A stretch of 64,000 bases of DNA from Gigantopelta aegis (lineage: Eukaryota; Mollusca; Gastropoda; Neomphalida; Peltospiridae). The translations under genes and the position numbers were made by a program. Positions 11,639 to 24,000 of the stretch are shown here, one piece after another. Below the pieces are notes generated by a model. It saw only the letters and a program-made list of their open reading frames with translations. It had not been told where the DNA came from and made no database searches. The first letter of the stretch is position 1; every line of letters starts with the position of its first letter. The DNA is taken from positions 80,023,997 to 80,087,996 of the forward strand of contig NC_054702.1 of assembly GCF_016097555.1 (NCBI RefSeq). The letters are read 5' to 3'.

Positions 11639-11826
11639 GAGAGCCGGTTTATTCTAGTAACACATGCAGCATGTGCTATGGTCCCCGCTGTGATGTGTAC
11701 ATTTATTTCCCCCAGGTCATTCCCCCCCTCCCCCAAGGAGGTTGCAACAAATATATTCTGGGAAGCTCCCCCACCCCCACCCCGTTATTTGTGCTACAGC
11801 CCCTGCAAATCCTTAAACCGGCTCTG
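11639..11826 (+). mobile_element. hAT MITE with perfect 8-bp target duplication
   Basis: The 188-bp element has termini (C/G)AGAGCCGGTTTA and TAAACCGGCTCTG. ACTAGGGA is directly repeated at 11631-11638 and 11827-11834. An 8-bp duplication and this terminus type fit hAT. No coding capacity. Confidence 0.85.
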
Positions 11827-12482
11827 ACTAGGGATAAGAATGACGGACTACAAATCAGGAAAACTTTGCAGGGTCTTGAAAAGTGAGGAGTTACTTTATA
11901 CCAAACAACAAATTTCACAAAAACTAGGAGGAACAAAAACTAATGTGGGATTTGTTTGCTGCTAGCCACTGAAGGAGCTCTATGCTACAGCTTGTTGTGG
12001 CCTCTTCCCAATCAACATACAGAATTATACACCAGTTGCTACAATAGAACCCGCAATACCCATGTGTCAAAAGTGTTAAGTAACCTGCCAGCCGTTTGGG
12101 GACACTTGATGCCGATGATTAGACAACCGATTTTGTTAGCCTGTTGGATAAGGATGATGCCTTTTGACTTGTGAATTTCTTTAGGTTTCAGATTTGGATT
12201 CATCAAAAGTGGCTGACTTTGAATTTTTTGTGTGTGGAATCTCCAAGTACCAACTGGGAATTTTGAAAAGAAAAGAAAATGAAAAAGAAAATCCAAACCA
12301 GTAATTCTACAGATAACACTATATATTAACTGTCGTACCAAACATTCCACTTTAAAAGATGATAAAAATATGGATTGTGTGGTGTCACCCCCTTCCCCCA
12401 GACATTGTTCTTATGGGCCTGTTATGTAATAATATGTTTCAACACAAATTCTTACACACCCGTTAGTCGAAAAAGATGTTAA

Positions 12483-12854
12483 AGGGACATTCCTGAGTTT
12501 GCTGCACTTTTTAAGATGTTATCGACTAACAGTCTTTTTAACGATTGTAATTACATATCAAATATATTTTTCTGCATAAAATATTACCCCCAGTAGTGGC
12601 TGTATATTAAACGTGTTTCTGATCGTTCTAATATTAGTACTAGGTTAAATTTCATTTTATTTCCAAAAATATGTACGAAATTATTTGAAGACAAAATCCA
12701 GTTTGGGCTTCTTACAAATATTAAAACGACCAGAAACACACTGAATATACAAACACTGATATTCTAAACAAGAAAATATGTTTAATATGCAAGTTTAATC
12801 GTAGAAATATTAGTCGGAAACATCTCACAATGCAGCAAACTCAGGAATGTCCCT
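12483..12854 (+). mobile_element. Kolobok-type MITE (TTAA target), copy 2
   Basis: The 372-bp element is flanked by TTAA on both sides. Its termini are AGGGACATTCCTGAGTTTGC and the near-perfect reverse complement GCAAACTCAGGAATGTCCCT. The interior is partly palindromic. The left half reappears inverted at 20371-20599. Confidence 0.85.
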
Positions 12855-12858
12855 TTAA

Positions 12859-13747
12859 AATTTGCTTAAAACCTGGCTTTTGAGGATATTTAAGAAATAG
12901 AATACTACATTTGCGTCCATTAAGATACCATTTATTTTACAACTTGTTTAAAAACAGTCTCCAACTCGCTTTTGCTCATTAAATACATTTTAAAATAAAT
13001 GGTATCTAACGGCTACTCGTGTATTATTATCTATTTATCCATCTCTTCTGACATTAATCAAGAAAAAAAGAAGAAAATTGAAACCAATTTTTTTTTCTTG
13101 ACTTTTCATGATCCCAACTCAAAATCTCAAGCATCCAGATCTGTAAAATGACAACTATGAATTCCATGACTTTCCATGATGTACATAAACTCTGTCATAT
13201 GCCCTAGTACCGATCAGTTCACAAAATGTTTGCATGCTTTCTATACCCAATATTAGTGAATACAACAAACCATGCAAAAGTCAAAACATTTAATAATGAC
13301 CGGTCAGCCATTTTTTTCTTATATATATTATATTTTAAAAACCACACCTAATATAGGTGAAAAATGTACCACAAATAAAGAACATTTATAGTACATAATC
13401 TAGTTCAAATGTTATAAATGGTATTATGTGATTTAAAAAAACCCATTTGTAACTGCTTGAATCTCAAATTAGCACCACTTTCAGCAATGCTAAAAAACTA
13501 AGTAAATTGTTTCAGCTGTTTTCTTTGTTTAAAATTAATAAACTAACTATTTATGGCATGTATTAATAATAATGGATCGGTGAATGTTATTATTTATTGA
13601 AATAGATGCAGACATTTTTAAAAAGGTTGGTTTTTTTGTAAAACTTTGAGAAGTTTCTTATTCAACTAGACATAGAAAAAGATTAACTGTAGAATGGCGA
13701 TTCATACAATGTATAAAGTGGTTTTATCTTTCCAGGAACATCAATTC
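12859..13747. other. gene-free stretch
   Basis: AT-rich. No coding region or recognised repeat. Confidence 0.45.
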
Positions 13748-13751
13748 TTAA

Positions 13752-14284
13752 AGCCGCACACCCTAATTCCATCCAGCGAAAATAAATTATAATTTGGTTA
13801 ATCTACAAACCTGTAACACACTTAGATCACGTTTGTAACGTTTTGTATTGAGATACTTACTTGTCTGAACTTTATTGTTACTGAAAATGTTCACGAACTG
13901 AAGAAAAATCTCACAAATGAACAACAACAAATGATGTTGATCACGCGAACCGTGCACGAGAAAACAAACCAACCAAAATTATAACGGTCACATGGTATAC
14001 CAACGTCTGACATTGAAATGGAAATATCCCGTCTAAAAATAGATTAGACCTTGTCTGCTCAACGTTTTTTTCTCAAACGTGCACCCGTTTTCAGAAATAC
14101 GAAAAATGCATTTTGTGGTATTACAAACACCAGGATTACCAAAAAACACTTCAGGTGAATGGAAATGTATATTCTAAATAATAAACGGTAAGTAAAGTGC
14201 AATTTTATTTGTGAAAAAATGGGTTTAATAGCGAAAAACAACACCGTAATGGTTAACAACTAGCCATAACTAGGGTGTGTCCCT
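13752..14284 (-). mobile_element. TTAA-flanked MITE sharing a module with 23, 25 and 63 kb
   Basis: The 533-bp element is flanked by TTAA at 13748-13751 and 14285-14288. Its right terminus read inward is AGGGACACACCCTAGTTATG; the left is AGCCGCACACCCTAATTCC. The interior, read on the minus strand, contains GTGCACGGTTCGCG and ACAATAAAGTTCAGAC, shared with the elements at 23135, 25384 and 63238. Confidence 0.75.
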
Positions 14285-14288
14285 TTAA

Positions 14289-15000
14289 AAGATGTCGGAT
14301 GTCCACACAGTAACAAATTACCTCACACTTTAATGCAGACATGAACAAAGACAACACACATTTTACAAAAACTAAAAGAATGTTTTGTGGTATGAAGTTG
14401 AAAATATCGTCATCAAGCCACTTGTGTGCTAGTATTGAACAGCGATTGCTCCCTTCTTTCAGTAAAACAAATTACAACAAAAACTTAACAGGTTTTAAAT
14501 CTACTAAAGTGATGGACAATAAATTACCGGTGGTGGTCTTGGTACCAATTCCCCCCCCCCCCCCCCCATTAAATTCCAGTTTAAAGCAACATTATTTTAG
14601 GTACATTATTATTATTATTATATTATTATAAAACGTTTTAACAAGGAAAAATAATTTCTACCCCCTCCCTCATATTAGTACAAATCTTATATTCAGGATT
14701 TATATTTATTCTTTACTGGTCATGAATCAAAATAAATTATCACTCAGTAATAATATTTAGAAAACTGCACAATCCATTTACTTTTTACATTTTGTTGATA
14801 AAAATCTGAAATTTGCTTAACCCTCTCCCTCCCCTAAGAAAGAATATTGGTAATACATCAACTCTGAATAACGGAATGGAAAACAGTCTGTCCCAGTAAT
14901 TCATAGACAATATATCAATCACATCGACCCTAAGACCATATTGCCTGACAAAAAGAAGACAGATACACAGATTTAAATAAATTGTCAAAATTGTCCGTGG
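14289..15000. other. 3' flank of AHSA1
   Basis: AHSA1 3' UTR and downstream sequence. It includes a C run near 14552-14566 and short TTA repeats near 14605-14625. No gene. Confidence 0.5.
14705..14710 (-). terminator. candidate AHSA1 polyadenylation signal
   Basis: AATAAA on the minus strand, about 290 nt after the AHSA1 stop codon. It is the first clear hexamer I noticed, unsupported by transcript data. Confidence 0.35.
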
Positions 15001-18000
15001 TCAAAAAAGCCTTGAAGAAAACCCAAACACTTGATTCATTCTCTGCCAGTAATTGATTTTCCAGCCCTCCAGTGTATTGTCATACTCTTTCTCCGGAACT
15101 CCAGTTTGTGTTAAATGTAGAACAGTACAGTCATCTTTTTGTTCTAGTTCCATTGTCACTTGGGAATAATGCTCTGCGGGCCACGATTTTAACCGCCACT
15201 TCTGAACAATTTTCTTATCTGGTATCTGAAAATGTAAAGTTAATCCACTTTAATATGAGAAAGTCATGCCAGGTAAAATGAAATGAAAGGCAATGTCATG
15301 TAATTACATCCCAGGAATAACTGGCTCAAATATATGTGTGCATATTAAATTAATACTAATCATTGGGAATCGGTTGGCAGTGCACGATTTTGGTTTAAAA
15401 AATTAAAAGTGCCATAAAGACTCCGTTTGCAAATCTTGACATCCTGCCTCCAATCTAGTGAGCCCAACTACGCATCTCCAATACAAAAGAAGATACTCTA
15501 AACAAATTATTTGATTTTATTTGTTGTGGGGAGGGGGGAATATAACACTGTTCTTAGCTATGTATGATGTACATCTATATATGTCAGGGATAGCTCTAGG
15601 TGAGCAGAAAAATTTGCCAAATCATCTTAAAAAAAAATGAAAGAAAGAAATGTTTTATTTAACGATGCACTCAACACATTTTATTTAGTTATATGGCGTC
15701 AGACATATGGTTAAGGACCACACAGATTTTGAGAAGAAACCCGCTGTCGCCACAACATGGGCTACTCTTCCGATTAGCAGCAAGGGATCTTTTATTTGCG
15801 CTTCCCACAGGCAGGATAGCACAAACCATGGCCTTTGTTGAACCAGTTATGGATCACTGGTCGGTGCAAGTGGTTTACACCTACCCACTGAGCCTTGCGG
15901 AGCACTCACTCAGGGTTTGGAGTCGGTATCTAGATTAAAAATCCCATGCCTCGACTGGGATCCAAACCCAGTACCTACCAGCCTGTAGACCGATGGCCTG
16001 CCACTACGCCACCGAGGCTGGTACCAAATCATCTAATTAAAATTAAAAAACCCAGTTATTTTCTAATAAAATAGCAATTATTACATAAAATTTATTCGCC
16101 AAATTAAAATAAAATTTGCCAATTGTTTTTAAACTTCGCAATTGGAGAATTTGGCGAGTGTCAAAGCTAGCCCTGTATGCATTTCTATCAGTTTTGATAA
16201 ATATATAATTATTTGTGAAACTGTTTTTTTATTTTTGTTACTAATAGTTTCATTTAAATAAATCGATGTATAATTAAAGGAGACCGGACACCAAACCATA
16301 TATATGGCGTAATGAATTGTTTGCCGTCATAAACCACAACACGCAACAACCGCGCTCCCCTTATTGACTAAGTTAAGCGTGCCAGTCTTGGTTGGGGTTT
16401 TTTTTTTGCCGATCTCCGATGTTTGCCGGAAATTGTCGACAATTGATGAGCTAGACCCGTGACGTCATCGATGAGAGGAAAACTAAAGAAACTACCAAGC
16501 AGCATGGTCGAACTTAGTGATTCGAGTGACGAAGAATTGTGTCCAGCTTGTGCTAATGGCATCAAACCGTATCAGTTTGAACCACTTATCAGAGACTTTG
16601 ACATCAGTGGATATTCCAATCTGTAAATAATCTTTTGTTATAAATGGTTTTGAGACTACGGTTTGTCATGCTGGCAAGTCAGAGAGTCTCATATGATTTT
16701 GCAAGCCTCAAGCTCACTCTCTCCTTTAAATCACACACTGGTTGGCATTTCATCATCGATTATCAGGTAACCTAAATAAAAGTTATTTGTTTTTAAAGGA
16801 TGAGCTAAAAGATTGAAGTAGGGTTCCTACAGGACAGGATTCAAAACAAAGCAACAACAAATTGTATAAATACATCATCAAAGAATTAGTTTTTGTGTTT
16901 TTTAAAGCATATAAAACCTTACCAACTCTACAAATTCTCCAGTTACATAACCGTTCATCAATGAGAAGCGGGATCCCTTTGCAGCATCTATAACAGCTGT
17001 ACAACCCGTAAATGCTTCTATCATCTAAAGTAGTGAGAAATAAAAACAAAGTGTTAGTGAGAAGGATTCAAAACTACAGCAGCAATCAGCATGGCATTTG
17101 ACAATCCATATTTAATATTAAAATAGCAACCAGCATCTTATCTCATTAATTCTCGTTCCAGCCTGTGCACCATGACTGGTACATCAAAGACTATCCTGTC
17201 TATGGGATGGTGCATATAAAATATCCCTTGCTACTAATGGAAAAATGTAGCAGATTTCCTCTCTAAGACTATGTCAAAATTACCAAATGTTTGACATCCA
17301 ATAGCCGATTATTAATAAATCCATGTGCTCTAGTGGTGTTGTTAAACAAAACAAACTAACTTATCTCATTAAATAATCAATATATTTACTCGAGTCTAAT
17401 CATTAATACAGGTAATTTGTGTATGTATATATATTCTTTTACAAAGCCTAATTGGCTATAGAGGTAACAATTATTCAAAAGCAGACAAATTAACAAAACA
17501 ATCAATGCTAGAAAAACTTCGGACAAAACAGCTAGAAATTCCAAGAAGAAAAAACAAAAATCATTTGTATGTAAAATTAGACAATTCAGGTCCCTATTTT
17601 TTTTAATGTCATATTACAATTTTTAATGCAAACAATGTTCAGTTACTGAATAAAATTTGTATAAAATGATTCCAACAATTTAAAACATGTTTAAAATGTG
17701 TTTTACAACACAATAACAAACATTTATTTTAAAATGAAAAAGATAAAATTTACAATGCTTACCCCTTTGTCTGTTAGTGCACGATATAGATCTGATGCCT
17801 GGCACTTAAATTCTTCTTTTGAAGTTAATTTCTTGGTGCGTATTCGAACACCAAGGTTCTCTATCTGTTGTGAACATCCATCAACGACTTTATTCAATTG
17901 TTTCTTAGCCAAATTCTAGACAAAAATACAAAGAAAGATTTTTTTTTTAAATCTTCAAATATTAACAAATCTGCAGAATACATATACAACACAGGGAATG

Positions 18001-21000
18001 TATAATTTCTAACAAAATCCACTAGCTATGGGATCAGTGATTTAAAACATTTACTAGCCATGATTAAAATTCACTAGCCCTATTTTACTCAATACAATTT
18101 TACTAACAGTAATAATCAGATATGTTACATAAAGAGGGAGATAGCAATTAAAAACACTAAGATTGTGGGGTGGCATTGGGGGCAGGATATACATATTTAT
18201 AAAATATACTTAAATGCAGCATTTGACAACTTTTTATTTTCACTAGCCGTCGGGCATTGAATATCACTAGCCATGGGAGTGGGGCTACCATAATCTAGAA
18301 ACCCTGCAACACCTCACAGAAAGTACAAGACTGGATTTCAGTCAATAAAACTGCAATATTTAAAAGAATCTGTGCACACATGATAAATAATTATGAATGA
18401 CCCCAACATTTGTTTTCTAAATCATCCCCATTAAAACAATTTAGCAAACTTATCCTGAATTTGATGCTAGGCAACTTTCTTAAGTCAATTTTATTTTAAG
18501 AAGTTATATTAAGTGGACTGCAGATTTGCAAATAAACATGCTATAAATAAGACATTTGCTATATTAATAATTAAGCAAAAGGGGAAAATAATAAGATATG
18601 GTAACAACTGTAACAGATAATTCAAAAATAATATACCTCTTTTTGATCTTTGTTTGGTTTTGTTGCTGATTCTTTTGAATTCTTTGAAGGTAGAATTATT
18701 CCCTGACCAAATTCTGAAAAATAAAGAACATCAGCAATATAATTCATAAAAAATGAAGTTTAAAATTGGACCAGCATAAATCAATTTGAATTTTCTTAAC
18801 CTTTTAATAAATCACTATGAACCAACTTTGTTTGACTATTTTTAGCCTCAAGTTATTAATACATATTTTTAAAACTTAAACTAACATGTGCACCCACACA
18901 GTGTTCGAAATAAGCACTTGTTCATTTGTCCTGACAAGTGAAAATCTGCTCGGCCAAACGAAATGTACCTTGGTGGTTGTCCAGTGGACAAGTAAAAGAA
19001 GTTCAAAGAAGTTTCATTTTAAGCAATGAAAACCATCGTCCTTGTACTTGAATAAAACAAATTATTTATTTTGACAGATAAAAATATTCTTGGACAAGTA
19101 GATTTATAGATGGATTTGTCCGGTGGACTAGTGAAAAATTCTGCTTATTTCTATCACTGCCACACTCACACACCTCAACTTATATAGATATATGATCTAG
19201 GAAGAAAAATTCTGCTTATTTCTATCACTGCCACACTCACACACCTCAACTTGTATAGATATATGATCTAGGCAGAAGTCAGGCAATTTGATGAAAAAGA
19301 AACAAAAATGTCCATTTTGTTTTTAGAAAATTGTTATTTAAATTAAAACTACATATAATGGCAGTTTCTGTGACTATGTAATTGGCTTATCTCTTTTCAG
19401 TGTTTCTTTTATGATAATACATTTATAAATACACTGACTTTGATAGACTGGCATATCTACATGTATGGCTTTGTTTTAAAGTGGATTTTGCTTTTGCGAC
19501 GTCAAATTAATATGTAGAAGGTCAGGGGTAAACCATGGCACATGCTGAATTGCTGTTGTAATATGTGAACACTGGGTCTGCATTAATAAATATGTAAGTA
19601 CAAACAGGGCTTCTAGATTATGGTAGTCCCACCCCAATGGCTCATGATATTTAATGATGGGCTAGTAAATACCTACCATCACCATGCCTGATGGCTAGCG
19701 ATTTTTTTTGGGTCAAATGCTGCATTTGTCTATTTTGTAAATGTGAATATCCTGCCCCTTCCCTCAAATCTAAGGGTTTTTAAGCTCCATATCCTTCATT
19801 AGGTGACCTATCCAATTATTTCTATTAGTAAAATTGTATTTACTTTTAGGCTAGTGAATTTTTAATCATGGCTAGTAAAAAAAATGTAATTACTGATCCC
19901 ATGGCTAGTGGAATTTTAAAAAACATTCTAGAAGCCTTGACAATTTGTTTTTTAAAACTTAGGTTAATTAATAGAAGAAAAAAATCCTACCTACCTACCC
20001 TATATTTTTTCAAGGATGAAACACATATACAGTGGACTCTGTCTAAACCGGATTCTGTGTAATCCGGATCTCTGCGTAAACCGGTCCATTTCTAAAGCCC
20101 CGTCCAGCTACCGTTTATCTCTTAGGTATAAATCTCTGCCTAATCCGTACTCGGTCTACTCCGGACTCAGATCAAAAATCAAGATCGAAAGAACCGTTCA
20201 TGCATTAATTACCTCTGTCTACACCGGATTGGGATTTGACTGAACGACAGGCTGCTTAATTAGTAGAACAATGATCGTCACTTGCCGAGTAATCAGGACA
20301 CCGTCGCAAGATCAAATACAAAATGTAATCACACTCGTGTGAAGTTTACTCTTATTGCAGTAGGCCGTTAGATCTGGATTTTGTATTCAAATAATTTCGT
20401 ACATACGAATAAATAATGTTTTAGGAAATAAAATGAAATTTAACCTAGTACAAATATTAGAACGACCAAAAACACGTTTAATATGCAGCTGCTAATATTT
20501 TATGCAGAAAAATATATTTGATATGTAATTACAATCGTTAAAAAGTCTCTGTTCGTGGACAACATCTTAAAAAATTGCAGCAAACTCAGGAATGTCCCTT
20601 TGGGTATATTTTTTGTCTGTGAAATAATCGATTGCAAGTTTGACTTGTATGACTGTGTTTCCCAACCATCCATGGGTTCAAATGTCATTGTTTATCCCGA
20701 GTTGTCGATCAGTCAAGAACCATAACTCTGGATGAACTCCGTCTAAACCGGTCCTCTATGTAAACCGGACTATTTCGATGGTACGAAGTGAGTCCGGTTT
20801 AGACAGAGTCCACTGTATATATTTTTTTAGGCCTTATCCACATACTAGTATATGCATCAACATGAGCACATAAACCATACACTGGTAGCATAGCATAATG
20901 CCAGTGTATGCTTTTTAGCCAAACTAATTTTATATGGAGGATTTTAGCCAGTTGATGGCTATTGGGATATTCATGCCAGTCCAATCGGGGGATGTGGGGT

Positions 21001-24000
21001 GAGGGGTGGCATGAGTAAAGGTAATAAAACGTTAGAGTTGTGGTCAGTGTTTAAAAAGAAAATAGTATGATTACCTTCTTTAAGTCCCTTGATGTATTTA
21101 GCAGCTTGTTGCCTGATGACCTCAATCCCTTTCTTTCTCATTATTTCCTTCACTTGAAATGCCTCGTCAGATGTTTTCTCACAGGACACCTCCAACTGAA
21201 ACAGTACAATGTATGCCCAGATTACTTTTCTATTTTTATCTCATCTCCAATTTGAGGTTCATACATATCAACCAAATTCCATAACTTTCAACAACTTTTT
21301 AGTGGCCTTTTTTGCATGATCTTTTTAAGGATTTTTGTTGAAGAATAAACAGACTAATAATTTTATGTTTTTATGGGAATTGTAAGTCTCTTCTTAAGTT
21401 ATTTTAAATGGGAAAAATTTAAATATCAACCAGTTTGCTTTTTTAAAAATGCCTTTTCATTTGAAAAAGTCCTCAAGGATTACTGATGACCTAAACTTCC
21501 GAGTTCACACAAAATTATGACCACTTCACTGCCTTACAACAAATTGGAATGTACTAGGTATTATCCTGTTAAAAACATGTTGAAAAAAGTTGAATTTAAA
21601 AATGTTTTACAGGTGACAAGCTGTAAGGGGATACAACTGCTTTCAAAATAATCTTACCAAAATCCATAACATAAAAAAACAAAAACATTAAAAGGGTCAC
21701 TTAAAGCAGTTTTATTACATCATTTTACTTACTTCTATTTCATCAGCATCATGCTCTTCACTTAAATTTGGGATCTCAAATGTTCCCTTGTATTTTTTAT
21801 CACTTCCATTTAACATGCCTGCAAAATACCTTTTATCGGTGAACAAATGATGACTGCCAATTATTTCCACATTATTGTATCTAATGCCACAATAATAAAA
21901 CCTAAATAAGTTTCAGAAATAAAAATTAAGTGTTTAAACTATTATTTAAAAAGGCATGAACATTATTAGAGTTCCATATATATAATACACATTAATTAGA
22001 CTGTATTTCTAGCCATTTTAAAATGATGTACAACTCCTGTTATTTACTGACCATGCAAATGTATACACATTTGATTGTTATAAATGTATAAAGATAAAAG
22101 AAAACAAGACAATCCTAATAATAAAATTGTATAAACATTTTAATGATACACTTGTGTTTTAATTAAAAAAACAAAACAAAACAAAAGTACTAAAAAGGAA
22201 GCTTGTTTTAAAGTCTAAATGCATTTAAATTTCTTACCAGACCATTCTCCTTTTATGATCCACTCATAAAAAAATATTAATTTTCCTTTCCGGTTATTAG
22301 CTGTAGCTTCTCCTTCAACTTTTGAAAGCTCCTTTATTTCACACACACCTATAAGTTACAATACAAAACAGAAAAAAAAAGATGAAATGTGTAGGTTACA
22401 TTTCTTTTATGCACGTTTTATCCAACAAATTGCAGTACATACTAAATAAAAAATCAAAAAAATCAACATAAATTCCAAATAAATAAGGCCTCTATAATAG
22501 TATAATAATAAATTAAACATGTGTAATTACCTTGTTTATCATCAATAACAAGACCTTGAAACAGTTCCTTTATTTTGTCTCGACTCCAAGGTGTTGCATT
22601 TTTTTCCACCCTAATAAAACAAAAGAACATTGGAACTGTAATCAACTGTTCTTAAATATCTAGGAGGATCAATATACATATATCAAATACACAACAATCC
22701 AAACAACACTATAGAAGATAGACTTTCAAAATGTTCAATGTTAAATTTGATATTTAAACTTATAAAATTAAATAAAAGACTTTCAAAATATCTATTAGTT
22801 TGTGAAGACTGACCCAGGTGATCACTGTACCTGTGATATTTCCCATCATTAAGTTAAAAGTTTATTTTGTTTAACAACACCATTAGATCCCATCGATTTA
22901 TTAATCATTGGCTACTGGATGTTAAACATTTGGTCAATCTAATTAAAATTAGCTCCACTATTACATGTGGATCTAAAAATATCGGGCGAGTCTATTTTAA
23001 GACAGCCAGTTGGAGTCTTCTCATGTCCACCAATTAAAACATGTTTTACTTGCAGAAACATTAGTGGATGCTAATTTTGAGCTCCAACTGGCTGTCTTAA
23101 TTAGATTGACATTTGGTAATTTTGAAATATTATGTTGTCAATGTCCCTAACTACATTTTGCTGCCAACTCTGTTCAGTTTGTTTTCTCATGCACAGTTCG
23201 CACAATCAACATCCGATTTGTTGTTGTCTGCATGTTATTCATCTGTGAGGTTTTTCTTGACAGTTCAGGAACATTTTCATTGACAATAAAGTTCAAACAA
23301 TTAAGTATCTAAATACAAAACTTTACAAACATCTAAAACCATTAATTTTACTAAATCGTTTTTGTTTATTCCTTAAAATTACCGATATTGGGACCACAGG
23401 ACTCGTAGAAATTGACTTAAAATGGAGGAAGGTGAAATAACATTTGGTGTGTATTACATGACCTCACACGTGCCAGATCAACAAAGCCAAATCATTTTAA
23501 TTTTTATGACTTTTAAGCTCCCTGTTGTGTTTTCAATTATTATATTCGATCTGAAAAAAGTATGCTACATTTTTGTGCCTCTACTGTAATGAATGGAATT
23601 CATAATCCATTCATAACATTGTAAATAATTTCGAGTGTATAAATTGTGTTAATTAAGAATCAAATTCATTTAAAATATGACATTATACAAACTATTCACT
23701 GGTATTAATGTAATGCCTATCAGTATTGACAAAGTATTAGCGATGGGTGTTGGTAAACACGGTCCAGACCATAACACTTGACAAACTGAATTTTTCGTTT
23801 AAAAAAAATATTAAACAAAGTGTTCATCAACTGTGCATAGTTAAGAAACATATATTTTTTAATGTAGTGGCCTTAAAAATTGAAAATGATGAACCACACA
23901 TGCGCGGTACGATACTTTTTGCAAACGCATGTACCTGAACAGAGTTAGAAACTTTGCACTCTTTCCCATTTACTGGACGGTGCTTCATTTTTGTTTACTA

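Noticed and set aside
20016-20243. Open frame across 20.0-20.2 kb
   Set aside because: It lies inside a Tigger-type MITE left half; no protein similarity recognised.
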